A DNA stretch of 64,000 bases from the NCBI GenBank assembly GCA_002478115.1, contig DLMH01000061.1, forward strand, positions 9,675 to 73,674. The letters run 5' to 3'. Under the pieces are notes generated by a model, which saw only the letters and a list, made by a program, of their open reading frames with translations, had not been told where the DNA came from and made no database searches. Both the position numbers and the translations under genes were made by a program. Shown here piece by piece: positions 8,770 through 16,818 of this stretch; the stretch's first letter is position 1; every line of letters starts with the position of its first letter. The stretch is from Candidatus Acidiferrum typicum. GTDB taxonomy: Bacteria; Acidobacteriota; Terriglobia; Acidiferrales; UBA7541.

Positions 8770-9453
8770 ATGAAGCGTTGTTGTCTTGGCCTTACCGTGC
8801 TCGCAATTTGCCTCTTCGTTGCTTCCGCAGCGTCCGCCCAGATGGGCATGGACCTCTTCAAAAAACCCGACATCGCCAAGGCTTTCAATCCCGTCGTCGG
8901 TAAAGGCGCCCAGTACCTCAACACCACGACCTCCTCATCCCCGGCAAAGACCAGCACTATGGAGATGTCCATTGTCGGGAAGGAATCCGTCGAAGGCAAA
9001 GACGGCTACTGGATGGAATTCGTGATGACCGATGAAAAAAATCAATCCTTCGTCGGCAAGGCTCTCTTTACCAGGGATGATTTCCAGTTTCACCGCATGA
9101 TTATGCAAATGCCCGGACAGGGAGCCATGGAAATGCCCTTCAATCCCACTGCCGCGCACCGGGAGAAGATGGAAGAAAACATGAATGAGTGGCACTCCGT
9201 TGGCACCGAGAGCCTCACCGTTCCTGCCGGCACTTTCTCTTGCGAGCACTGGCGCAACGACAAAAGCAATTCCGACGTCTGGACCAGCGACAAAGTCACT
9301 CCCTTTGGCATGGTCAAGGAAGTGAGTCCGCACGGCAGCATGGTTCTAACCAAAGTCATCACGGATGCCCAGGATCGCATCACCGGCCCCGTCAAGCAGT
9401 TCGATATGCAGCAAATGATGCAGCAGATGCAACAGCAGCATCAGAAACCATAA
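8770..9453 (+). CDS. Secreted protein of unknown function with Met/Gln-rich tail
   Basis: A 227-residue exported protein. It has a clear signal peptide (CCLGLTVLAICLFVASAASA), then a soluble beta-rich region with TESLTVPAGTFSCEHWR and VTPFGMVKEVSPHGSM. It ends with an unusual methionine/glutamine tail (DMQQMMQQMQQQHQ). The middle resembles proteins that report an outer-membrane or periplasmic beta fold (DUF4412-like), but I do not recognise the family with confidence. AAGGAGAA precedes the ATG at 8770; an in-frame start further upstream is unsupported. No function is assigned. Confidence 0.6.
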   Translation: MKRCCLGLTVLAICLFVASAASAQMGMDLFKKPDIAKAFNPVVGKGAQYLNTTTSSSPAKTSTMEMSIVGKESVEGKDGYWMEFVMTDEKNQSFVGKALFTRDDFQFHRMIMQMPGQGAMEMPFNPTAAHREKMEENMNEWHSVGTESLTVPAGTFSCEHWRNDKSNSDVWTSDKVTPFGMVKEVSPHGSMVLTKVITDAQDRITGPVKQFDMQQMMQQMQQQHQKP

Positions 9454-9488
9454 GCCACCGGTTGCACCTTCGCGCGATACCATCGTTC

Positions 9489-9519
9489 GGGGAGCGCCAG
9501 TTTTTCTCTGGTGCTCCCC
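9489..9519. terminator. Hairpin downstream of the secreted protein
   Basis: GGGGAGCGCCAG and CTGGTGCTCCCC pair (one G-T) around a T-rich loop, 36 bases after the stop at 9453. There is no strong T-run after it, so termination efficiency is uncertain. Confidence 0.5.
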
Positions 9520-9617
9520 ATCATGTTTAACTGCTAATCTTCCGGCGCTCCACGTCATCTCCGCCACGCATATCCATCGTTGAGCCGTGCGCATCGAAAC
9601 AGAAGAGGTCGGTGTTG

Positions 9618-10400
9618 ATGACATCGGGAAAATTCCTGCCCGCCAAAATCCTCGACCGGCGCGTCGTCGCCGATGATCTTTTCCTGCTTCATGTGGACCC
9701 GGGCGGCCCGTTTTCCTATCTCGCCGGCCAGTACGCCACCCTGGGTGTCGAAGTGGAGGGCGAGCGCATCGAACGGGCCTACTCGCTCTGCTCTTCACCC
9801 TACGAGAATGTCCTGGAGTTCTTCGTCGAACGCATCCCCAATGGCGAACTCACCCCGCTCCTCTATGCCATGGACAAGGGCGCTCCCCTCCTTCTTCGCA
9901 GATTCGCCAAAGGCCGTTTCACCCTGGACCTCCGCAGCGGCCGCAAGAACCATCTTCTCCTGGCTACCGTCACCGGAGTCGCGCCCTACGTCAGCTACAT
10001 CCGCACCGTTCGCACGGACTGGAAAAAGGGCGGAACTCCGATGCCGGGTGAGCACCGCCTCTTTTGCATTCAGGGAGCGAGCCGCTCCTGGGAATTTGGC
10101 TATCGCGATGAGTTGGAGAAGTACGCCGCCGAAGCGCCTTGGCTGAAGTACGTGCCAGCCATCAGCCGTCCCTGGGAAGATTCCGGATGGCACGGCGAAC
10201 GAGGCCGTGTGGACGATCTCATCCGCAAGTACATCCACCTTTGGGGGCTAACGCCGGAAGACACTTCGGCCTATCTTTGCGGTCATCCGGGGATGGTGGA
10301 GAGTGGCCGAGGCATTCTGCTGCGCGCCGGATGGTCCAAGCAGGCCATTCAGGACGAAGTCTACTTCCAGCCAGGCAAGGATGCTGCCGCCGCCTCCTGA
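9618..10400 (+). CDS. Ferredoxin-NADP reductase-like FAD/NAD(P)-binding oxidoreductase
   Basis: A 260-residue two-domain flavoprotein. The FAD-binding barrel carries FSYLAGQYATLGV and the flavin motif RAYSLCSSP, and the NAD(P)-binding half carries LLATVTGVAPYVSYI and AYLCGHPGMVE. This is the bacterial Fpr layout (E. coli Fpr has 248 residues). Such enzymes move electrons between NADPH and ferredoxin or flavodoxin in the cytoplasm. The family has the alternative role of small-molecule oxygenase reductase, but no oxygenase gene is beside it. An AGAGGT lies upstream of the ATG at 9618; a GTG six bases earlier is also possible. Confidence 0.82.
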   Translation: MTSGKFLPAKILDRRVVADDLFLLHVDPGGPFSYLAGQYATLGVEVEGERIERAYSLCSSPYENVLEFFVERIPNGELTPLLYAMDKGAPLLLRRFAKGRFTLDLRSGRKNHLLLATVTGVAPYVSYIRTVRTDWKKGGTPMPGEHRLFCIQGASRSWEFGYRDELEKYAAEAPWLKYVPAISRPWEDSGWHGERGRVDDLIRKYIHLWGLTPEDTSAYLCGHPGMVESGRGILLRAGWSKQAIQDEVYFQPGKDAAAAS

Positions 10401-10469
10401 CCTGAATTCCTCACAACAATCTGCCTCGTCAGGAAACCCTGCAACGCCCGTCTTCCACCTGCCCTGTAG

Positions 10470-10496
10470 CTCAGGCCGTCAGGCCTGAGGCTTTTT
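10470..10496 (+). terminator. Rho-independent-type terminator after the reductase gene
   Basis: CTCAGGC and GCCTGAG form a 7-bp stem followed by GC and five T. It is well placed, 70 bases after the reductase stop. A second perfect hairpin, CACAGTCA-CTCC-TGACTGTG, follows at 10515-10534. Confidence 0.65.
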
Positions 10497-10534
10497 CTTG
10501 GGTTTCCCTCGTGGCACAGTCACTCCTGACTGTG

Positions 10535-10616
10535 TTCTTGGGTTTGCCTTTTTCTTGGGTTTGCCTCTTCTTGGGTTCGCTTTTTCTTGGGTTTGCCTTT
10601 TCTTGGGCTCGCTTTT
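10535..10616. repeat. Tandem array of a 16-17 bp unit (TTCTTGGGTTTGCCTTT)
   Basis: Five units start at 10535, 10552, 10568, 10584 and 10600, with a degenerate earlier unit near 10495. Variation is limited to the middle (GTTTGCC, GTTCGCT, GCTCGCT). The array sits between two convergent genes. Confidence 0.85.
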
Positions 10617-10630
10617 TCCGCCGGTCTATT

Positions 10631-11128
10631 CTACTCGCTGGCGAAGACAGGCTTAGCGTGCCGCGCGTGCCATCCCTCGGCGCGCGCACTCCTCGACGCA
10701 TCTTCCAGCCGACCGGCAACATCCATCAGCGTTTCGACGGGCACTTGCACGTGCACGGTCTTGTCGTCGCCCACCACATCAATGTGCAGCTTTCCGTTCA
10801 CCGTGCCAATGTGCATGTGCTGCTCCTCATCGGTGACATCGATAAACTCCGCATTCGGATACTTTTGCAGTTCCTTCGCAAGCGCGCGAAACACCGGCAA
10901 GTACGGCTTGGCTTGTTCCGCCGCCAGTTCCAGTGGATGCTGCGGCGCGAGCCTCGCCACCCTCATTCCGGCGGACACCGCCGTGGCCGGCACCCAGAAG
11001 TGCACGTGCGACCCCCCAGGCCGGCTCTCGTCCACGTCTACGCGGATCACCCCTTCGTGAAACACATAGGCGGTGGTCATCGCCAGCGTCGCTCCCAATC
11101 CCAATGCGACTTTTGCCAGTACCAGCAT
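10631..11128 (-). CDS. Exported protein with YvlB/SHOCT-like repeated domains, second gene of a pair
   Basis: A 165-residue protein with one N-terminal hydrophobic segment (LVLAKVALGLGATLAMTTAY) and two short alpha/beta units. Each unit begins with a strand of the VHFWVPATAV or VHVQVPVETL type. The first closes with FIDVTDEEQHMHIGTV. The same pattern, strand-VP-helix-helix-strand with an acidic EDE-type turn, is found twice in the neighbouring upstream protein. The pattern resembles the N-terminal domain of YvlB/LiaX envelope-stress proteins, but this is motif-level only. The ATG at 11128 follows GAGGAGAAACGATC. The gene lies 23 bases downstream of its partner, so the two are probably co-transcribed. 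Confidence 0.7.
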   Translation of the reverse strand: MLVLAKVALGLGATLAMTTAYVFHEGVIRVDVDESRPGGSHVHFWVPATAVSAGMRVARLAPQHPLELAAEQAKPYLPVFRALAKELQKYPNAEFIDVTDEEQHMHIGTVNGKLHIDVVGDDKTVHVQVPVETLMDVAGRLEDASRSARAEGWHARHAKPVFASE

Positions 11129-11151
11129 GATCGTTTCTCCTCGCCGCTCGC

Positions 11152-11802
11152 CTATTCCGTTGAGTTCTTGGAGTCGATCCAAATATGTACGTCGTTCTCC
11201 GCGTCCTTCACGGTCACAAGTTCCGTGTCACCGTGCGCGGAGAGCGCCCGCAATGCCGCCACCAGGTCCAACTCATCTTTCCCGGCGGACAGCAGCGCAT
11301 CCACTACCTTTATTGGGACCTTGATCTCCACTTTGGATTCCACCGGCGCGCTGGCCTTCTCGCCCTTCGCTGAGTCTTCCTTGGCCGCCGCCTTCTTCAC
11401 GTGTTCCTTGTCGGTCACGATGATGTAGAGCATCCCGTTGCTCTTGGACACCCGGACATTATTCTCGTTGCTCTGCACGGTCACGTACTCGCCGTCTTTG
11501 GCCGTCCGCACGGCATCCAGAATCGCGCGCAGGTCCACATCCTTCACTTGGCCGGACTCGATGCGCACCTTACCGTCGTGCAGCCTGTCCTTGTTGATGG
11601 CAGGCAAAACCTTTTCGGCCATTTCGATGGGCACGTTGATTCGGACCACCTCGCCTTTGGCGTCTCTGCTGGTGACGCGAATGTGGATCCATTGATCCGT
11701 GTCGGTGGCCGCCTGGGCCAGGCTGGCCGCAGGAGCCAGGGCGAAGAGGGCCAGAGCCAGGGTCGCCGCTGCTTTAAGGAATCCCCGAGTGGAAAGGTTC
11801 AT
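11152..11802 (-). CDS. Exported protein with two YvlB/SHOCT-like repeated domains, first gene of a pair
   Basis: A 216-residue secreted protein with a signal peptide (AAATLALALFALAPAASLAQA). It has two homologous units: one with VRINVPIEMAEKVLP and VTVQSNENNVRV, and one with VEIKVPIKVVDALL and TVKDAENDVHIWI. A lysine/alanine-rich linker separates them. The unit fits the YvlB/LiaX N-terminal domain pattern (strand, VP, long helix, second helix, acidic turn, final strand). Those proteins act in cell-envelope stress sensing in Firmicutes; a role here is inference. A strong AAGGAGG lies 7 bases ahead of the ATG at 11802. Confidence 0.72.
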   Translation of the reverse strand: MNLSTRGFLKAAATLALALFALAPAASLAQAATDTDQWIHIRVTSRDAKGEVVRINVPIEMAEKVLPAINKDRLHDGKVRIESGQVKDVDLRAILDAVRTAKDGEYVTVQSNENNVRVSKSNGMLYIIVTDKEHVKKAAAKEDSAKGEKASAPVESKVEIKVPIKVVDALLSAGKDELDLVAALRALSAHGDTELVTVKDAENDVHIWIDSKNSTE

Positions 11803-11940
11803 GATGAACCTCCTTTGCATTCCTGTACGCACATTCCCGTCGAAAAGTTCCCGCCGCTCCCCGTTTCTTGCTGCAATTTGGTCGGACTACGCCGTCTGGT
11901 AGCCGAGGCTCCTGACTGGCTGCTGAAATAGTCCTTCTCT

Positions 11941-12035
11941 GTAGGAGGCCGGGGCTTCAGCCCCGGCGAAACGGTCTTAAAAGGGCTGGGCTTCAGCCCC
12001 TGAAGAAAGTCTCTCTCTGTTTTTCAGGAACCTGC
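11941..12035. repeat. Dispersed repeat with CCGGGGCTTCAGCCCCGG hairpin
   Basis: The unit runs GTAGGAGGCCGGGGCTTCAG, then CCCCGGCGAA, then a second GGGCTTCAGCCCCTGAAGAA half. A near-identical unit lies at 59608-59700. It occupies most of the 309-base gap between the two exported-protein genes; the rest shows no gene. Confidence 0.75.
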
Positions 12036-12111
12036 CGCGTTTCACTTCTCCGGGCTGGTTGCTCTGCAGGATCGCCTCGGACGACCCATCCCGTAACCTT
12101 TTTACCCCGCC

Positions 12112-13023
12112 TTACTTAGGGGTGTTTTGCTCTTCTTTGATTTCCTTGGCCTCGCCCATCTTGACGGTGCTGCCGTAACGCTTGTAGTTCGAGTACTTCA
12201 CGGTCATGCGGATATGCACGTCTCCGCTGCGGAAATGCAGGTAGTCGTCGGCGCGCGTGAACACGGGAAACCAGTAGCCCTTCTCGATGTTCTGCCGGTA
12301 GGTGCGGAAGCGCGGGAAGACGTTTTCATTATTCTTGGTGATGATGTCCGGCACCGCTTTCCCATCGGTCATCACAATCTGCAAGTCCTTGTCGTCCACC
12401 CACACGCGCCCCTGAAAATAGCGCTGGTTTTTCTCAATCGTTTTTGGGGCCACGTCAAAGACGTACGTCGAAAGCTCGTCCACCTGCTGCCGCCCCACAT
12501 AGGTGACGTTGTACTTGGGCAATTCCGTCGAGGTCAGCACGAATGGCTGAACGTTGCGCACGTCCTCCAGGTCCTGCTGGCTCAGCATGATGCGCCGCAG
12601 CGTGTCCGGCGGAGCGAACTTGACCTTTTCAAAGCGCTTGCCATCCGGCGTGAAAATGATGTCGCTGACCATGCGGTATTCGCCGTCTGGCCGGTCGTCA
12701 TCATCAATCGTCTGGATGGCAAAAGCTTGCGTGTAGGTATAGTTGTCGCGCTCGATTCGGAATTCGGTTTCGCGCGCGGCAAAGCGCTTGATGATCTCCT
12801 CCACGGGCTGGGAAGGTGGATCATTGGTAATGGGATTGTCGCCCGGCGAATGCAGCCGCTGGGGTGGCGGGGGCTCCTGCGCGGGGTCGGAACTGGGGGG
12901 ACTGGCCGGTGCGGGCTTGGCCTTGGGGGCCGTGGTCATCGGGCCCGGAAAATCCTGCGCGGCGGCCGGCAGCGCCAGGAAAAGGGCAGAGGCTCCCAGG
13001 AGAATAAACGGTTTCAGGCACAT
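12112..13023 (-). CDS. Exported LolA/MucB-like (outer-membrane lipoprotein-sorting fold) protein of unknown role
   Basis: A 303-residue protein. A signal peptide (FILLGASALFLALPAAAQ) is followed by a proline-rich linker (about 22-62) and a folded domain of about 220 residues. Strand-rich stretches include VFDVAPKTIEKNQRYFQG, RVWVDDKDLQIVMTDGK and DDYLHFRSGDVHIRMTVKYSN. The long antiparallel-sheet pattern with a VWVD.KDL.I turn is seen in LolA, MucB/RseB and related lipid-binding periplasmic proteins. No LolB or sigma-E partner is present, so function is open. I chose the ATG at 13023, just ahead of the signal peptide; sequence upstream of it (to 13266) is not protein-like. Confidence 0.65.
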   Translation of the reverse strand: MCLKPFILLGASALFLALPAAAQDFPGPMTTAPKAKPAPASPPSSDPAQEPPPPQRLHSPGDNPITNDPPSQPVEEIIKRFAARETEFRIERDNYTYTQAFAIQTIDDDDRPDGEYRMVSDIIFTPDGKRFEKVKFAPPDTLRRIMLSQQDLEDVRNVQPFVLTSTELPKYNVTYVGRQQVDELSTYVFDVAPKTIEKNQRYFQGRVWVDDKDLQIVMTDGKAVPDIITKNNENVFPRFRTYRQNIEKGYWFPVFTRADDYLHFRSGDVHIRMTVKYSNYKRYGSTVKMGEAKEIKEEQNTPK

Positions 13024-13159
13024 CGTCCTGATGGCATTAGAAATCTTCAAGGCTATCCTCCACACACTGCTCTTGCTGATACAGTATAGGATTTTAACAG
13101 GGCAGCAGGGGTTGCACGGCAGAATGTTGCACCGCTGAAAGTTGGCTCTGGCCCGGGAA

Positions 13160-13273
13160 CGCCAATCTCCCGATTGGCGTGTGGCCAAACGCCATTCAGG
13201 AGAATGCGTGCCCAGCAGAAAACCATGAAGGGCGAAGAAAACCCAAGACCCAGGCGCAAAACCCAAGCCTGGG
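13160..13273. other. 465-base gap with two hairpins
   Basis: Between the LolA-like gene and the next gene (13024-13488) I see no coding sequence. CGCCAATC-TCCC-GATTGGCG (13160-13179) and CCCAGGC..GCCTGGG (13249-13273) form hairpins. AAAACCCAAG occurs twice here, the inverse of the unit tandemly repeated at 10.5 kb. Confidence 0.45.
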
Positions 13274-13488
13274 GCACCCCCCGTGTTTGTTCATTCCTGG
13301 ACGGGCTCAGAAAGGGCCTTCCCTCCCGCGTATTTCGAGACGAAGAACCCAAGTTCATCAACCCGATGCCGTGGATCTCGGATCCCTAAAAAACGGTGTG
13401 CCGACAAACGCAATCAATAGTAAACGGACGCGCATGATAGAATCCGGGCAACGGAGAGGCGAAGCCCTTCCCAACAGGAGCACCTCCG

Positions 13489-14400
13489 ATGAAAACGATT
13501 GGAACAGTCACTGGCGTGATCGTAGGCATCCTGGCTGGCTTTTTCGGCGCGCGAATGGAGAGTTTAAACTGGCATCCGATGCTGGCCAGTCCGGCTGCAG
13601 CAGACTATCAGAACTCGCCCGTAAAACGCGACCCAGCGTTTGTGGCTGAATGGGAAAAGCTAAAGAAGACGAGCCCGCAAGAGTTTGCAAAGCAAAAGGC
13701 GCGTTTCCTCGTTATCGCTCAAATTGATTTGGCGCGCTTCGGATACGGGACTCGCATAACCGGAACACTTGACCAACCGACGCAAGAGGCACTAAAGGCA
13801 TATCAGTTGCACAAAGGAATCGCTGCAACTGGTGACATCGAACCTGTCACGATAGATAGCTTATCAGCGGACGATGATTCGATCAGTCATCCCGACTTGT
13901 TTTTGGCACCTTACGAGTTCATGGCTGACAATTGGGACGGCGGTGGCTTCACAGCAGATGGCTCTTGGGTCGAGGAAGGAGGAAAAGAACCGGAACTCGA
14001 AAATAGCCAGTTAGAGTGCTACGAGGATTGGCATGTGTGCATCGACGCTCAAGCACGTGAGATGAAACTCTTTTCTGCCACGAGCATTATTGGCAAGGCT
14101 GATGCATATCGAATCAAAAGTTGGGACAAATACGAAATTGTCGCGGATTCCGGAAACTTCGACCCGTGCGAGCGCGATACTCTTCACATCAACCGCCAAG
14201 AGAAAAGTGTATCTCTCGTTTCCGTGCCCGCATACAAAGATGAGAAGACATGCAAAATCTTCGGAGCCCCAAAGACAGTAACTTTTCGTTTGGTCGACGG
14301 CAAGCAAATCGCTGACCCCCGCAACAAGTCGCGGCAGGCAGCATTCAAGTCTGTCCTCCAAATGTCGGACAACGCGTGGGCCATCATAGATGGTAAGTGA
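13489..14400 (+). CDS. Membrane-anchored or exported protein with a peptidoglycan-binding-like module
   Basis: A 303-residue protein with a hydrophobic N-terminus (TVTGVIVGILAGFFGA) acting as signal or anchor. Residues about 80-125 fit a PG_binding_1 module (TGTLDQPTQEALKAYQLHKG). A C-terminal region with several cysteines (LECYEDWHVCIDA, SGNFDPCERDTL, DEKTCKIFG) could be disulfide-bonded in the periplasm; I do not recognise it. GGAGCACCTCCG precedes the ATG at 13489. The gene is visibly richer in A/T than its neighbours, with AAA/GAT-type codons common, which hints at acquisition from elsewhere. Confidence 0.7.
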   Translation: MKTIGTVTGVIVGILAGFFGARMESLNWHPMLASPAAADYQNSPVKRDPAFVAEWEKLKKTSPQEFAKQKARFLVIAQIDLARFGYGTRITGTLDQPTQEALKAYQLHKGIAATGDIEPVTIDSLSADDDSISHPDLFLAPYEFMADNWDGGGFTADGSWVEEGGKEPELENSQLECYEDWHVCIDAQAREMKLFSATSIIGKADAYRIKSWDKYEIVADSGNFDPCERDTLHINRQEKSVSLVSVPAYKDEKTCKIFGAPKTVTFRLVDGKQIADPRNKSRQAAFKSVLQMSDNAWAIIDGK

Positions 14401-14554
14401 AGTTTCGTGGCGATTCGAGATGCGGTGAGCCATGGGAAAGAGGTTTGATCTTTTGGCCGTTCTGTGGCTGGTGGGTGTGACGCAGAATTCCTGGGATTTC
14501 TGGTTGGGCAGGCAGCACAGCCTTTGGGGTGCGTTCGGGGTTCACACCGTGAGG

Positions 14555-14623
14555 ATACCACTTTAGAAAATGACCGTGGGGTGATGAAAGGCAGAGAAGA
14601 AGTTGCCTCAGCGCGTTAAGCCT
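14555..14623. repeat. Upstream copy of a repeat pair flanking doxX
   Basis: ATACCACTTTAGAAAAT at 14555 and CTCAGCGCGTTAAGCCT ending at 14623 recur together at 15156-15257 on the other side of the DoxX gene. The second motif overlaps the end of the DoxX gene. This gap (14401-14607) otherwise shows nothing. Confidence 0.55.
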
Positions 14624-15066
14624 CCGCCACCCTCCCCGCGTCGCGCGTCGAGAGACCACGCGCCAGCACCCACCGAAATCAGGAAGAGCAAGGAGCAGAA
14701 CATCGCGAAGTCGGTGCGGGCGTCGCTGACCATGTACCAGAAGCCCTGGGCGGCACGAAATAGCTCTGGCAACTTCGTGGTCGCGATCGCCGTGCAGATT
14801 ACAATCAGCAGCGGAACGGCTGCTACTCTGGTCCAAAGCCCGAGCAAAACCAGCGTGCCACACGCTATCTCAAACGTTCCAACAAAGTGCGCCGTGAAAT
14901 ACGGATGCGGAAATCCAATCCTGGTGAAACGAGCCACACCCATATTCGGGTCGGTGTACTTGAGTATGCCCTGCGTGAAGAAAATCAGTCCGACCGCCAG
15001 GCGAATCAGCAGGATGCTCGCCGGACCCTCTGGGGGGCTGAAAAAGAACCGCAACAGTGAGTTCAT
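14608..15066 (-). CDS. DoxX-family membrane protein
   Basis: A 152-residue protein with four hydrophobic helices. The family marks are LIRLAVGLIFFTQGILKYTD near the N-terminus, FVGTFEIACGTLVLLGLWTR in the second helix region, and the FWYMVSDARTDFAMFC helix pair near the end. DoxX proteins are small membrane proteins; the archaeal founder is a subunit of thiosulfate:quinone oxidoreductase, while most bacterial members lack a known role. The C-terminus is basic and glycine-rich (DARRGEGGGGLTR). It lies alone between two copies of a short repeat pair. The ATG at 15066 has no strong ribosome binding site. Confidence 0.85.
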   Translation of the reverse strand: MNSLLRFFFSPPEGPASILLIRLAVGLIFFTQGILKYTDPNMGVARFTRIGFPHPYFTAHFVGTFEIACGTLVLLGLWTRVAAVPLLIVICTAIATTKLPELFRAAQGFWYMVSDARTDFAMFCSLLFLISVGAGAWSLDARRGEGGGGLTR

Positions 15067-15155
15067 ATTGTTTGCTCATTCTTTCCCGAGATGAAGAAAC
15101 ATACATGCGCCGGGGGCGCAGCCAAAGACGTGGAATTGGGATTCACGGAGGCAGC

Positions 15156-15257
15156 ATACCACTATAGAAAATAACAGCAGAGCGCTAATAGTCAGGGAAT
15201 CGGTTGGCCTGCGACCAGAGCGACGGCCACCCGAAGCTGTCTCAGCGCGTTAAGCCT
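15156..15257. repeat. Downstream copy of the repeat pair flanking doxX
   Basis: ATACCACTATAGAAAAT at 15156 and CTCAGCGCGTTAAGCCT at 15241-15257, in the same order and orientation as at 14555-14623. The space between the two motifs is larger here (68 against 35 bases). Confidence 0.55.
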
Positions 15258-15287
15258 TGCGCCCCCCGCCAAGAGTGGAGTCTTCAG

Positions 15288-15350
15288 GGCCTGAAGCCCA
15301 TTTGTTGAGTTGGGCGTAATGTCGGAGCTGAAGCTCCGACCCCTAAGGGA
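15288..15350. repeat. Hairpin repeat (GTCGGAGCTGAAGCTCCGAC)
   Basis: CAGGGCCTGAAGCCC is followed by the perfect hairpin GTCGGAGC-TGAA-GCTCCGAC at 15321-15340. A related unit (GGTCGAAGCTTTAGCTCCGA) is at 46209. Apart from this and the doxX repeat, the gap 15067-15542 shows no gene. Confidence 0.6.
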
Positions 15351-15542
15351 AGAGGGGGAGAGGCGCTGGCATCTCCGCCGGGCCGGGACAGGCGCCAGCC
15401 ATGCGCGGAGGGGCGGCAGCACACGTCCCCGGTAGCCGACGCACTGCCGTCTACGGCCCCCGATGCTGCCAACATCGCGATGTGTTTCTTTCTGTATAGA
15501 AGAAGCTAGTCCAGGTGGACTAATATGAGGCGAGGAGATCCT

Positions 15543-15716
15543 ATGTCCTTCGGTCTTTACTCGGGTGGATTCGCGATCGTAATCATCGGCCTGATTTATG
15601 CCGCACACTTGCTACACATGCCCGCACGCTGGATTGTGGCGGGCGCGGTCGTACTCTTGGGAGTCGGGATTGTGGCAGCCGTAAAGGCGACGCGTCAGAA
15701 AGATCCTGTGGGATGA
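15543..15716 (+). CDS. Small two-helix membrane protein of unknown function
   Basis: A 57-residue protein made of two membrane helices: GGFAIVIIGLIYAAHLL, then WIVAGAVVLLGVGIVAAV, joined by a short HMPAR turn. The C-terminus is basic. GAGGAGATCCT lies just upstream of the ATG at 15543, which supports that it is translated. No family is recognised. The sequence between its stop and the next gene holds a minus-strand frame (15748-15969) that I do not consider a gene. Confidence 0.7.
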   Translation: MSFGLYSGGFAIVIIGLIYAAHLLHMPARWIVAGAVVLLGVGIVAAVKATRQKDPVG

Positions 15717-15954
15717 CGGGATTGTCAGAATCTGACTCTCCCTTGACTCAGCAGACCGGCGTGTAGAGTCCGAACTCCGGGGTTCTGGTGGGACTGGCTT
15801 CGCTAGTGGTGAGGTAGCGACGCCAGTTTGGGAAAGCCGCGTTCGGCCTGGCAACAATAGTGTCGTAATCCACGAATTTGACGATTCGAATCCAGTCCTG
15901 GCCCGGAATTCGATTACTCCCGATAATTAGGGTCATCGGGGAAGTGGATTCTAC

Positions 15955-16593
15955 TTGATTATCGGACACTTAATAGCGGCATCGCTGCCAACGTTAGAAC
16001 GAGGCCTGCGGCGCTGGATGTTTCACCTCGGCGGCCTGGGTCTGATTCCCCTCGGGCTGCTGGACAATTCCCCCCTTCCGATACCGGGCGCCATGGATGT
16101 GGCAACGCTTGTGCTCTCCGCGCGCCAGCAGCAGTTGTGGCTTTATTACGCGGTGATGGCGACGGCGGGTTCGGTGGTTGGAGGTTTTGTCACGTACCGG
16201 CTGGCGCGCAAAGGAGGGAAAGCAGCGCTCGAACGCAGGTTCTCGCGCCGGACAGTGGACAAAGTTTGCCGGATCTTCGAGCGATGGGGATTCGGCGCGA
16301 TTGTCATCCCCGCTTTGCTGCCGCCGCCCATGCCCATGGTTCCATTTCTGCTTGCGGCGGGCGCCATGCAATATCCGGTAAGAAAATTCCTGGCGGCGCT
16401 CGCGCTCGGGCGAATCTTCAGATACATGATCCTGGCTTACCTGGCCGCGCGGTATGGACGGCGAATCATCGCGTTCATCAGGGTACACGGGCACCCGGTG
16501 GCATTGGGAATCATCGTGGTGCTGCTGGCCACTGCTGCCGTGGTTTTTTATTTCTGGGGAGGAGCAAGAGCAAAGAGAGGGCGTCGTAAGTAG
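15955..16593 (+). CDS. DedA/VTT-domain membrane protein
   Basis: A 212-residue protein of the DedA (SNARE-associated/VTT) family. Marks are the re-entrant-type segment LGGLGLIPLGLLDNSPLPIP followed by the variant acidic site GAMD, the block GSVVGGFVTYRLARKGGKAA, and FGAIVIPALLPPPMPMVPF with its second re-entrant loop (LLAAGAMQYP). Family members include lipid scramblase-like carriers for undecaprenyl phosphate and phosphatidylethanolamine; which is carried here cannot be read. The start is a TTG at 15955 with GGGGAAG upstream. An ATG further in, at residue 22, would remove the predicted first segment but not the core. Confidence 0.82.
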   Translation: MIIGHLIAASLPTLERGLRRWMFHLGGLGLIPLGLLDNSPLPIPGAMDVATLVLSARQQQLWLYYAVMATAGSVVGGFVTYRLARKGGKAALERRFSRRTVDKVCRIFERWGFGAIVIPALLPPPMPMVPFLLAAGAMQYPVRKFLAALALGRIFRYMILAYLAARYGRRIIAFIRVHGHPVALGIIVVLLATAAVVFYFWGGARAKRGRRK

Positions 16594-16818
16594 GCGCCGA
16601 GCTGAAGACCATTGTGGCGGGTGACTCAGACAGCGTCCGGAAAAGTCAAAATCCCCACACGTAAAACCGACATGTGAGACACCCGGCCTGAGCCACCCGC
16701 TCACCGAGAAAGGCGAGGAATTACGCAGAGGACACTGAGGGCGCAGAGTTCGCAGAGAGGAGAAACCCAAACCTGCGGGACCTACCTATCGCGTCTTCGC
16801 CAGAGCAAGAAACAATCG

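Noticed and set aside
10495..10616. CRISPR array
   Set aside because: The 16-17 base units follow each other without unique spacers, and no cas genes are present.
15748..15969. Minus-strand 73-codon frame ending in GLYTPVC
   Set aside because: It overlaps the start of the DedA gene, lacks a ribosome binding site and matches no family I know. The composition is somewhat protein-like, so a gene remnant cannot be excluded.
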